Of a stretch of 64,000 nt of DNA, positions 54,628 through 62,885 are shown piece by piece. The notes below the pieces were generated by a model. The model had not been told where the DNA came from. It was given only the letters and a program-made list of their open reading frames with translations, and ran no database searches. The stretch lies in NCBI GenBank assembly GCA_910576895.1, contig CAJTJZ010000006.1, positions 1 to 64,000 on the forward strand, written 5' to 3'. Every line of letters begins with the position of its first letter. Position 1 is the stretch's first letter. The position numbers and the translations under genes are program-made. This DNA is from an uncultured Lachnospiraceae bacterium (GTDB lineage Bacteria > Bacillota > Clostridia > Lachnospirales > Lachnospiraceae).

Positions 54628-55368
54628 ATGAATAATATAAATAAATTTGCAGCGGTAGCAAGAATAAAATGGATTGGTATTAGTCGAAATACAATGATTA
54701 TGTTAGGACCTATTATGACGCTTGGTATTGTATGGGTATGTAAAATTTTATATGGAATTAATACAAAAGGAGAACTTTCTCCGGGATTGGTTTCTATGTT
54801 GCTTACAATAGGAATTTCTACTAATATTTGTTCTGATGGATTTATTATGGTAGGTACGTTGATTGCAGAAGAAAAAGAAAAGCATACATTACATACACTT
54901 ATGACAAGTTCTATTACAGGAATGCAATATTTTATTGGAAGTATTCTTTTTCCATTTTTTATCACAATGATAATGAATCTTGCAATACTATGGATTAGTG
55001 GGGCTTCTATACCATTAAAGGCTATGCCAATCTTCTTTATTGTAAATGCAATTGTTTCTATTATCAGTTGTGTAATAGGAATGATTGTAGGAATTTGTGC
55101 AAAAAATCAGATGAACGCAAGTTTAATTGCTTCTCCTATTATGATGATATGTATGATGATACCAATGTTTGGAAACTTATCAGAGAAATTGCATGAATTA
55201 TCTGGTTTTTTGTTTACTGGAGTAATGACAGAAATGACAAGTAGTTTAGCAACAGGATTAGATTATGTATTGAAACCACTTGATATTGCAGTATTACTTG
55301 GAGAACTTATCATTAGCGTATTATTATTTCTTTTATTCTATAAACGAAATGGATATGAAAAGGATTAA
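54628..55368 (+). CDS. ABC-2 type permease
   Basis: The 246-residue protein has about six membrane helices (TMIMLGPIMTLGIVWVCKIL, FIMVGTLIAEEKEKHTLHTLMTSSI, YFIGSILFPFFITMIMNLAI). EEKEKHTLHTLMTS is a typical ABC-2 coupling segment. Paired with the ATPase, it forms an exporter of unknown cargo under the adjacent two-component system. AAAGGAG precedes the ATG. Confidence 0.88.
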   Translation: MNNINKFAAVARIKWIGISRNTMIMLGPIMTLGIVWVCKILYGINTKGELSPGLVSMLLTIGISTNICSDGFIMVGTLIAEEKEKHTLHTLMTSSITGMQYFIGSILFPFFITMIMNLAILWISGASIPLKAMPIFFIVNAIVSIISCVIGMIVGICAKNQMNASLIASPIMMICMMIPMFGNLSEKLHELSGFLFTGVMTEMTSSLATGLDYVLKPLDIAVLLGELIISVLLFLLFYKRNGYEKD

Positions 55369-55457
55369 GAAGAAGAAAGATAAGAAGGGGGCTATATTTT
55401 TGTATAGTCCTTTTTGAATTATTTTGAGTTATAAGCGAAAGAAGCAACAAATTTTTA

Positions 55458-55486
55458 TTGACAAATAAATAAGGATATGATACATT
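55458..55486 (+). promoter_or_regulatory. Promoter of the lrgAB operon
   Basis: TTGACA (55458-55463) and TACATT (55481-55486) are 17 nt apart, with an extended -10 TG at 55478-55479. The operator palindrome starts 2 nt downstream. Confidence 0.65.
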
Positions 55487-55487
55487 A

Positions 55488-55504
55488 AATTGGTAGTACC
55501 AATT
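55488..55504. promoter_or_regulatory. Perfect 17-bp GntR/FadR-family operator upstream of lrgA
   Basis: AATTGGTAGTACCAATT is a perfect palindrome. TTGGT...ACCAA is the core of LldR/PdhR/VanR-type operators of the FadR subfamily of GntR. It overlaps the transcription start region and lies before the lrgA ribosome site. The third gene of the unit codes for a FadR-type regulator. Confidence 0.8.
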
Positions 55505-55521
55505 AGAAAGGAGCAAATGAT

Positions 55522-55896
55522 TTGAATTATATAAAACAATTTGGAATTATCATATTCTTATCATTTATTGGAGAGATATTATATAAACTTTTACCATTGC
55601 CGATTCCGCCAAGTATCTATGGTATTATTATTTTATTTCTGTGTTTGGAATTAAAAATTATTTCTATATCTGCTATAAAAGAAAGCAGTCGCTTTTTCAT
55701 AGAAATTATGCCCATTATGTTTATTCCAGCAGCGGTAGGCTTAATAGATTCTTGGCAAATTATAAAAACGGCATGGATTCCATATACTGTAATTACAATA
55801 GTATCTACAGTTGTAGTTATGGTTGTATCTGGAAAAATAGTACAGTTTATTATAAAGTTGTCAAAAAAAGAGAAAGGAATAACAAGAAACAAATAA
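55522..55896 (+). CDS. lrgA: LrgA/CidA family membrane protein
   Basis: The 124-residue holin-like protein has four hydrophobic helices (QFGIIIFLSFIGEILYKLLPLPIPPSIYGIIILFLCL, PIMFIPAAVGLID, VVMVVSGKIVQFII). PIPPSIYGIIIL is the family core. With LrgB it forms a complex shown in other species to move pyruvate and modulate lysis. It starts at TTG, 8 nt after AAAGGAG. LrgB follows with one base between stop and start. Confidence 0.88.
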   Translation: MNYIKQFGIIIFLSFIGEILYKLLPLPIPPSIYGIIILFLCLELKIISISAIKESSRFFIEIMPIMFIPAAVGLIDSWQIIKTAWIPYTVITIVSTVVVMVVSGKIVQFIIKLSKKEKGITRNK

Positions 55897-55897
55897 A

Positions 55898-56590
55898 ATG
55901 AATGAATTTTTTCAAACATCGGTATTTTTTGGTGTATTTATCACATTACTTTCTTATGGAATTGGTCTTATATTAAAAAGAAAATTAAAATTTTCTATTT
56001 TTAATCCACTTTTAATTGCAATTATCTTTGTAATTTTATTCTTGATTTTATTTCATATTGATTATACTATATATAACCAAGGGGCAAACTATATTTCTTT
56101 TTTATTAACACCATCTACAATTTGCCTTGCAGTTCCATTATATGAACAATGGGAATTATTAAAGAAAAATTATAAGGCTGTATTTCTTGGTATTACTTCA
56201 GGTGTACTAACAAGCCTTTGTAGTATTTTAATATTAGCATATTTATTTCAACTTGATCATGCCTCTTATGTGACATTATTGCCAAAATCAATTACAACAG
56301 CAATTGGTATTGGGGTTTCAGAAGAACTTGGAGGATATGTATCTATTACAGTAACCATTATTATAATTACAGGTGTAATTGGAAATATGTTTGCTGAAGC
56401 GATATGTAAGATTTTTAAGATTTGCGATCCTATTGCAAAGGGAATTGCTATTGGTACTTCATCACATGCTGTTGGAACAGCAAAAGCGATGGAGATGGGA
56501 GCTATTGAAGGTGCAATGAGTAGTTTATCTATTGTTGTTTCAGGAATATTAACAGTAATAGGTGCAAATATTTTTGCACAATTTATGTAA
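55898..56590 (+). CDS. lrgB: LrgB/CidB family membrane protein
   Basis: The 230-residue protein has about seven helices and the LrgB core: LTPSTICLAVPLYEQWELL, SITTAIGIGVSEELGG and GIAIGTSSHAVGTAKAMEMGAIEGAMSSLSI. In B. subtilis and S. mutans homologues act as a pyruvate uptake unit with LrgA. The start is one base after the lrgA stop. It leads into a GntR regulator. Confidence 0.9.
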   Translation: MNEFFQTSVFFGVFITLLSYGIGLILKRKLKFSIFNPLLIAIIFVILFLILFHIDYTIYNQGANYISFLLTPSTICLAVPLYEQWELLKKNYKAVFLGITSGVLTSLCSILILAYLFQLDHASYVTLLPKSITTAIGIGVSEELGGYVSITVTIIIITGVIGNMFAEAICKIFKICDPIAKGIAIGTSSHAVGTAKAMEMGAIEGAMSSLSIVVSGILTVIGANIFAQFM

Positions 56591-56610
56591 TAGAAGATAG
56601 GATAGTGAAA

Positions 56611-57266
56611 ATGGAATCAAAAGAATACCAAAAAACAATAGAATATCTTTGTGATCTTATAAAAGCAGGGGAATTGACCATTGGCTCTAAACTTCCTACA
56701 GAAAGAAAATTGGCTGAAACATTATCAATAGGGCGTAATTCAATTAGAGAAGCACTTCGGATACTGGAAAGTATAGGTATGGTGGAATGTAAGCAAGGTT
56801 CTGGAAATTATATTGCAGGAAATGTATCAAAAACAATTTCAGAAGTTATTGAAATGATGCTTTTATTAAAACAGATTACAAAAGAAGAAATTATTGTATT
56901 TCGGCGTGATATGGAAAAAGCAATTTGTAATTCCATTATTGAAAGTAAAAATATAGAAAAATGGTATTATAAAATAAAGAATATTCTTATAACGGATATA
57001 GAATTACAATCCTTGGAAGAACAAATAGAAGCAGATTGGAATTTTCATTATATGCTGATTTTGGCAACCGAAAATCAAGTATGGATTTCTATTTCTAAGG
57101 CAATTATTACTATATATCAAAATATGCAGAATCTGATATAAAACAGAAACTACAGGAATCTCATATAGCAATACTTTCTGCATTATGGGAAGGTTCTAGG
57201 GATGCTGTTGAAAAAGCAATTGATCTTCATTATGATTTAGTGGATAATGAATTGAAAAAAAATTAA
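56611..57266 (+). pseudogene. FadR-subfamily GntR regulator, broken by a one-base deletion
   Basis: The N-terminal winged helix is intact (IGSKLPTERKLAETLSIGRNSIREALRILESIG). The FCD effector domain starts well (KEEIIVFRRDMEKAICNSI, DWNFHYMLILAT) but the frame stops at 57139. Adding one A to the AA at 57130-57131 restores MQKSDIKQKLQES and continues to HYDLVDNELKKN, ending at 57266 with a normal length of about 217 residues. The gene probably codes for the regulator that binds the operator at lrgA. The break may be real or a sequence error. The start is ATG 56611, 8 nt after AGGA. Confidence 0.85.
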
Positions 57267-57286
57267 AATAGAAGATGTATATTTAA

Positions 57287-57334
57287 TAGCTCTCTTTGAC
57301 AAAATCCGTTTTATTAAAGAGAGCTATCTTTTTG
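57287..57334 (+). terminator. Rho-independent terminator of the lrgAB unit
   Basis: TAGCTCTCTTT (57287-57297) pairs perfectly with AAAGAGAGCTA (57316-57326), followed by TCTTTTTG. Confidence 0.9.
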
Positions 57335-57352
57335 ATAAATAATTTTGCTTTT

Positions 57353-58870
57353 TTAGTTTAATATGGATAATAAATTCTTAATTTCTTTTTTCTTAGCTTT
57401 TCGAATAAAATCTTGATAACTAAAAAAATAGAATCCATCAATTTCATCCATTTCTCTGCAATACTTAATTTGCTTCTTTAAAATTGTCGTTTTTCCATTC
57501 CATTGTTTCCAATCCCAGACAGAATTTTTCCCAGCACAAGCTTTATATACAGGAATGCCAATATAGAATTTTATATCTTCATTTTCATAATAAGAAAGCC
57601 ATTCTTCTGTAACAATATCAAAAGAATATTCATCATTATCAAAGGTCCAATAAATTTGTGGACAAATATAATCTATGTATCCAGAGCTTGATAGCCATGT
57701 TTCAATATCAACAAAATAAGAATCTTTTGATAATAAATTGGAAATATTTCCCGCAGGACTGATTCCAAAAACGACTTCTGAATTTATATCTTTTATTGCG
57801 GAATATACATTTTTTACTAATTGATTAACATTATTTCTTCTCCATTTTACTAAACTAAGGGGATCGTCATTATTTTTTGTATAACTTACATATTCTTTAT
57901 AATCAAAATAATTTTTATCATTTGCTTTTGATATTTTTGCTGATGGCTTTGCTTTATTTCCAAGACTTGGATAAAAATAGTCATCAAAATGAATCCCATC
58001 TACATCATAATTTTCAACGATTTCTCTTACACCATTTACAATTAATTCCCGAACTTCTTTTTTTGCTGGATTATAATAAAGATTTCCATTAAAGGCAAGT
58101 ACATTTCTACTAGAGGAATTAAGCCATTTTCTTGCTTGATTATCTTTTGATAATGCAGAGGCTTTTGTTGTATTTACTGCAATACGATAAGGATTAAGCC
58201 ATGCTTCAAATTTTAAATCACGATTATGGGCTGCTTCTACCATATACTCTAATGGATCAAATCCCGGATCTTTTCCCTGAGTTCCTGAAATATAGGCTGA
58301 CCATGGAAAATATTCTGATGGATACATAGCATCTGCATATGGTCTAACATGAACAACAACGGTATTCATATTCCATGTTACGCAATTATCAAAGGCTTCA
58401 TCAATGAAATCTTGAAAATCTTGTTTAGAGAAAGATTTTTTACCAAGTTCTTCCAATCTATTAGAAAATTCAATATAAGAAATCCAAACAGCCCGCATTT
58501 CATTTTTATGTTCATCTTCAATTTCAGTCGCAATTGGAATTTCTTCTTGTTCAACGGATGATGAATCTTCTTGTCCATTAGGTAATTGTTCTGTGTTGTT
58601 TTCAGAACTAACATTATCTTCTACTGGAATTTCCTCAGAATTTTTTTCATCTTCTGATTTTGAAGTAGATAATGTAGAGTCTTCTATTATATCTGCTGTT
58701 ATTTCTGGCCCTGCTGCCACAGTTAAAATACAAATAAGAGCAAGTTCAAATACAAGAATGTGGAAAAAGATTGTTTTTTTTCCTTTCCTTGGCAGATATG
58801 AAATGCCTGTTGGTTTGTCCTGTAATGCTTGTGATTTCTTCTTTTTTTGTTTCTGTTGGTTTATTTTCAT
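57353..58870 (-). CDS. Membrane-anchored glycosyl hydrolase, GH10-like (DUF187 type)
   Basis: The 505-residue protein has a basic N terminus, one membrane anchor (FFHILVFELALICILTVAAG), a Glu/Ser-rich linker, and a barrel domain with ALF-type start MRAVWISYIEFSNRL, FDNCVTWNMNTVVVHVRPYADA, LKFEAWLNPYRI, VDGIHFDDYFYPS, and ISPAGNI. This fits the family 10-like putative hydrolases found on the surface of Firmicutes. The glycan substrate is unknown. Confidence 0.85.
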   Translation of the reverse strand: MKINQQKQKKKKSQALQDKPTGISYLPRKGKKTIFFHILVFELALICILTVAAGPEITADIIEDSTLSTSKSEDEKNSEEIPVEDNVSSENNTEQLPNGQEDSSSVEQEEIPIATEIEDEHKNEMRAVWISYIEFSNRLEELGKKSFSKQDFQDFIDEAFDNCVTWNMNTVVVHVRPYADAMYPSEYFPWSAYISGTQGKDPGFDPLEYMVEAAHNRDLKFEAWLNPYRIAVNTTKASALSKDNQARKWLNSSSRNVLAFNGNLYYNPAKKEVRELIVNGVREIVENYDVDGIHFDDYFYPSLGNKAKPSAKISKANDKNYFDYKEYVSYTKNNDDPLSLVKWRRNNVNQLVKNVYSAIKDINSEVVFGISPAGNISNLLSKDSYFVDIETWLSSSGYIDYICPQIYWTFDNDEYSFDIVTEEWLSYYENEDIKFYIGIPVYKACAGKNSVWDWKQWNGKTTILKKQIKYCREMDEIDGFYFFSYQDFIRKAKKKEIKNLLSILN

Positions 58871-59073
58871 AAATAATTTATTCCTTTCTTTTAAAAACGA
58901 CCTTTAGCTATGTAATATTATAATAGAAAGTTTACAGTTTTTATTTGTTTAATAGATAAGAGAACAAAAGCAACAAATACTATTTTTATTAGTTATATAT
59001 TATATATATGTCAAAAGATTTTCAAAAAGTCCATAATAAAGCTCTTTTATTGATATATATATAAATGTAAAGT

Positions 59074-59130
59074 AAAACAAAGGTTCTAGCTTTTTATATA
59101 CAAAAAAACCAGAACCTTTGTTTTTTTACT
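59074..59130. terminator. Bidirectional terminator
   Basis: AAAACAAAGGTTCT (59074-59087) pairs perfectly with AGAACCTTTGTTTT (59111-59124), with a T-run after. It ends the small membrane gene on the minus strand. The neighbouring AT-rich stretch 58871-59073 shows no gene. Confidence 0.85.
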
Positions 59131-59135
59131 TCTTT

Positions 59136-59465
59136 TTACTTTTCATTTTCTTTTTCATCAAGAATATCAAATTCATCCATTAAATCTTTGATTTCTTCCA
59201 TATCTTCCTTTGTGAATGTTGTTTCTTCTTTCTGTAGATGGAATGATACTGGCAGACTGCAAATAATAAATGATGACATTGCAGCAAAAACAGCTCCGAT
59301 AATAAAAAAGATGCCTGTAATTTTAATTGCCAGTTCATTCAAATCATGAAACATCAAAAAAGAAATTCCAAAGATTAAAAAGGAACTTGCGTATGCTATA
59401 ATAGAAATATTTTCAAATACAGTCATAGCATACTTTTTTTCTCCACTCATTTCCAAATCTTCCAT
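59136..59465 (-). CDS. Small membrane protein of unknown function
   Basis: The 109-residue protein has two membrane helices (ISIIAYASSFLIFGISFLMF and ITGIFFIIGAVFAAMSSFIICSL) and an acidic C-terminal tail (EDMEEIKDLMDEFDILDEKENEK). TGGAGG lies 7 nt before the ATG. I do not recognise the family. It stands alone between the GH10-like gene and argD, with terminator after. Confidence 0.7.
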   Translation of the reverse strand: MEDLEMSGEKKYAMTVFENISIIAYASSFLIFGISFLMFHDLNELAIKITGIFFIIGAVFAAMSSFIICSLPVSFHLQKEETTFTKEDMEEIKDLMDEFDILDEKENEK

Positions 59466-59632
59466 TTTTAATACCTCCAGTGTAAATAATAATAGTAGTT
59501 TTTAAATATATTTCTATACCTTTCTACCATATAGAATAACACACTTTTAGAAATAAATCAATATAAAAATGAAAAAAATATTAGGAAAAAAGTAACAAAT
59601 TTTTTAAAATATCCGAAAAATTTTTATAAAAA

Positions 59633-60823
59633 TCAGAAAATTAGACATTGTTCTAATTTTTCTGCCATAGTATCAACATGTTTTTTTTGAATAATAAGTG
59701 GTGGCACAAAGCGAATAACATTTGCTCCAGCAGAAATTAAAATAAGTCCTTCTTTTTGTGCTTTCCTTATAATTTCATTTACAGGTTCTTTAAATTCTAA
59801 TCCTTGCATCAATCCTTTTCCTCGATGAGCAATAATTTTATCAGAATGATGTTCCATAACCACTTCCAATGTTTTCCATAAGTAATCTGAAACCTGATTT
59901 ACATTTTCTAAGATATGTTCTTTTTCAAATAAATCAAATACAACACAAACAGCCGCTGTTGCAAGTGGATTTCCACCATAAGTTGTACCATGATCACCCG
60001 GAACTAATACATCTGCAAATTTTCCTTTAGCAAGAAATGCACCAACAGGTACACCGCATCCAAGTGCCTTTGCTACTGTCATAATATCAGGCAAGATATG
60101 ATAATCTTGACAGGCAAACATAGTACCAGTACGTCCCATACCACATTGAATTTCATCAAAAATAAGAGCAATATCTTTTTCATTACAAAGCTTGCGAATT
60201 TGTTCTAAAAATTTTTGTTCTGCTGGATAAATTCCCCCTTCTCCTTGCACTGGTTCTAAAATAATTGCACAAGTTTTATCTGTTATTAGTGCTTTAACAC
60301 TTTCAAAATGATTAAATTCTGCAAAAGAAATTCCCGGCATTAATGGACCAAAGGGCTGACGATACTTTTTTGTACCAGTTACAGCAAGAGCACCTGTACT
60401 TCTTCCATGAAAAGAATGATGCATTGCAATAATCTCCCCTTCTGCCGAGCCTGTTTTATCATAATAATAACGTTTTGCTAATTTAATAGCACCCTCTATT
60501 GCTTCTGTTCCACTATTTGTAAAAAACACTTTATCCATGCCAGAAGCTTTTGTCACTTTATCTGCTGCATATGCCATTGGCATGGAATAATAAAGATTGG
60601 ATATATGAATGATATGATCAATTTGTTTTTTTAGAGCTTCATTATATTCCTTATTATCATAACCAAGTGCAAATACAGCAATTCCTGATGCAAAATCAAG
60701 GTATTCCTTTCCTTCGATATCATATAAATAAACGCCCTGTCCTCGTTCCCATACAATTGGATAGCGATTATATGTATGCATAAGAGTTTTATCTGCAAGT
60801 TCCATGCATTCTTTACTATTCAT
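59633..60823 (-). CDS. argD: Acetylornithine aminotransferase
   Basis: ArgD is the PLP enzyme that makes N-acetylornithine in arginine synthesis. The 396-residue protein has LDFASGIAVFALGY, VFFTNSGTEAIEGAIKLAKRY, HSFHGRSTGALAVTG, LIFDEIQCGMGRTG, and the PLP lysine in MTVAKALGCGVPVGAFLAKG. It is the third gene of argC-argB-argD, 44 nt after argB. The context separates it from GABA or ornithine aminotransferases. Confidence 0.95.
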   Translation of the reverse strand: MNSKECMELADKTLMHTYNRYPIVWERGQGVYLYDIEGKEYLDFASGIAVFALGYDNKEYNEALKKQIDHIIHISNLYYSMPMAYAADKVTKASGMDKVFFTNSGTEAIEGAIKLAKRYYYDKTGSAEGEIIAMHHSFHGRSTGALAVTGTKKYRQPFGPLMPGISFAEFNHFESVKALITDKTCAIILEPVQGEGGIYPAEQKFLEQIRKLCNEKDIALIFDEIQCGMGRTGTMFACQDYHILPDIMTVAKALGCGVPVGAFLAKGKFADVLVPGDHGTTYGGNPLATAAVCVVFDLFEKEHILENVNQVSDYLWKTLEVVMEHHSDKIIAHRGKGLMQGLEFKEPVNEIIRKAQKEGLILISAGANVIRFVPPLIIQKKHVDTMAEKLEQCLIF

Positions 60824-60867
60824 ATTTCTTCTCCTTTCTTATCATTGGCCATTCGTACTTTCTTATG

Positions 60868-61749
60868 CTAATTCTCATCATTTAAAATGGCAGTACCAAC
60901 ACCTTGATCTGTAAAAAATTCAAGCAAAAGACAATGTTGTTTACGTCCATCAATAATATGCACTCTTTGAACACCTGCAAGTACTGCATCAATACAATTG
61001 TTAAGTTTTGGCAGCATACCACCACAAATATAACCATCTGTAATAAGCTTTTGGGCTTCCTTTACAGTAAGTGTAGATAATAATGTGGTTTTATCTTCAG
61101 GATCAGTACATACACCGTCAATATCTGTTAAAAATGCTAGTTTTTCTGCTTTCATTGCTTTTGCAATGGAAGAAGCTGCATCATCTGCATTAATATTATA
61201 ACTTTTATAATCTTCTATACCAAGTCCAATAGGAGCAATAATTGGAATATAATCATCTTCTAAAAGCTTATCAATAATATCCGTATCTACTTTTACCACA
61301 TCACCAACATAGCCAATATCTCCAGCAGAAACAATCTTTTTTTCACAACAAAGCATACCGCCATCTTTACCACTAATACCAATTGCTCGAACACCAACTT
61401 GTTCTAGCATTCTTACAAGATCTTTATTGACTTTATTTAATACCATTTCTGCAATTTCCATTGTTTCCTCATCTGTTACTCGTAAACCATCAACAAAAGA
61501 AGTTTCTTTGCCAACACGTTTTAGCCATTTACTAATTTCCTTCCCGCCGCCATGTACAATCATTGGTTTCATACCAACTAATTTTAATAATGCAACATCT
61601 TTAATTACATTGCTTTGTAAATTTTCATCTAACATTGCAGAACCGCCATATTTTACAATTACCCGCTTATTATTAAAATCTCGAATATATGGCAAAGCTT
61701 CAATTAATGTTTGTGCTTTAAACATAATTTGATCCATAGTTTCTTCCAT
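60868..61749 (-). CDS. argB: Acetylglutamate kinase
   Basis: ArgB phosphorylates N-acetylglutamate, the committed arginine step. The 293-residue protein has [21 protein letters not shown] and [12 protein letters not shown], and the ending [18 protein letters not shown]. It starts at ATG 61749, 9 nt after AAGGAG. It lies between argC and argD. argJ, which usually sits with these genes, is absent. Confidence 0.96.
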   Translation of the reverse strand: MEETMDQIMFKAQTLIEALPYIRDFNNKRVIVKYGGSAMLDENLQSNVIKDVALLKLVGMKPMIVHGGGKEISKWLKRVGKETSFVDGLRVTDEETMEIAEMVLNKVNKDLVRMLEQVGVRAIGISGKDGGMLCCEKKIVSAGDIGYVGDVVKVDTDIIDKLLEDDYIPIIAPIGLGIEDYKSYNINADDAASSIAKAMKAEKLAFLTDIDGVCTDPEDKTTLLSTLTVKEAQKLITDGYICGGMLPKLNNCIDAVLAGVQRVHIIDGRKQHCLLLEFFTDQGVGTAILNDEN

Positions 61750-61798
61750 AATTCATAACTCCTTAACTTTTTCTTTTAAAATATATCATTTTTATCCT

Positions 61799-62839
61799 TT
61801 ATGGAAATAAAGGTACTATCTGCAAACCTTCCATTTCTTGTAAACCAAACATAAGATTCATATTTTGAACTGCTTGTCCTGCTGCCCCTTTTACTAGATT
61901 ATCCATTGCCCCCATAATAATCACTCGATTTGTTCTTTTATCAATCTTAATATTAATGTCTACAAAATTGCTTCCTTCTACCCATCTTGTTTCCGGACAA
62001 ACATCTTTTTCTAAAACCCTAATAAAGTATTCATTTTTATAATACTTATTATAAACTTCCTTTACTTGTTCATAAGAAAGTTCTTTTTTTAAAGTAGCAT
62101 AACCCGTAATTAAAATTCCCCGATTCATTGGAACTAAATGTGGTGTAAAATTAAGTATTACCTTTTTACCACTTGCATAAGAAAGTTGTTCTTCAATTTC
62201 TGGTGTATGTCGATGTGTTGTGACATTATATGCTTTTATAGATTCATTTATCTCACAATATAAATTTCCTACTTTTGCACTACGTCCCGCACCAGAAACA
62301 CCAGATTTTGCATCAATAATCAAGGTATCCATATCAATTAGTCCTTCTTTTGCAAGAGGATAAATAGAAAGAATGGAACAAGTTGGATAACAGCCCGGAT
62401 TTGCGATAAGACGTGCATTTCTTACAGCGTCTCTATTAATTTCACAGAGCCCATAAATAGCTTCTTTTATAAATTGAGGGCTTTTATGTTCTATTCCATA
62501 CCATGACTCATAAATATCAATATCCTTCAAACGAAAATCTGCACTTAAATCAATAATTTTTGTTTGAGAAAGCACAGTTTCATTAACAATGGAAGCACAA
62601 AGTCCCTGCGGTGTTGCTGTAAAAATAACATCTGCCTGTTTTGATAATTCTTCTATATTATCTTCCAAACAAGTTACATTAACCAATTTTGTCATATTTC
62701 CGAAAATACTACTATAATCTTGATTACTATAGCTATGTGAACCATACCAAACAATTTCTGTTTCTTTATGCTGTAATAATAATCGTACAAGTTCTTGACC
62801 AGCGTAACCAGTAGAACCAATAATCCCTACTTTTATCAT
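61799..62839 (-). CDS. argC: N-acetyl-gamma-glutamyl-phosphate reductase
   Basis: ArgC reduces acetylglutamyl phosphate to the semialdehyde. The 346-residue protein has GIIGSTGYAGQELVRLL (NADP site), catalytic Cys in ANPGCYPTCSIL, and HRHTPEIEEQL. It is the first gene of the arg set on this strand. The gap to the upstream GH42 gene is 46 nt, so it could be read from that gene or from its own promoter. No arginine operator is evident. Confidence 0.96.
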   Translation of the reverse strand: MIKVGIIGSTGYAGQELVRLLLQHKETEIVWYGSHSYSNQDYSSIFGNMTKLVNVTCLEDNIEELSKQADVIFTATPQGLCASIVNETVLSQTKIIDLSADFRLKDIDIYESWYGIEHKSPQFIKEAIYGLCEINRDAVRNARLIANPGCYPTCSILSIYPLAKEGLIDMDTLIIDAKSGVSGAGRSAKVGNLYCEINESIKAYNVTTHRHTPEIEEQLSYASGKKVILNFTPHLVPMNRGILITGYATLKKELSYEQVKEVYNKYYKNEYFIRVLEKDVCPETRWVEGSNFVDINIKIDKRTNRVIIMGAMDNLVKGAAGQAVQNMNLMFGLQEMEGLQIVPLFP

Positions 62840-62885
62840 TGTTACTTCTCCTATCCTTCTTTACTTTTCATAATTTATATTCAAT

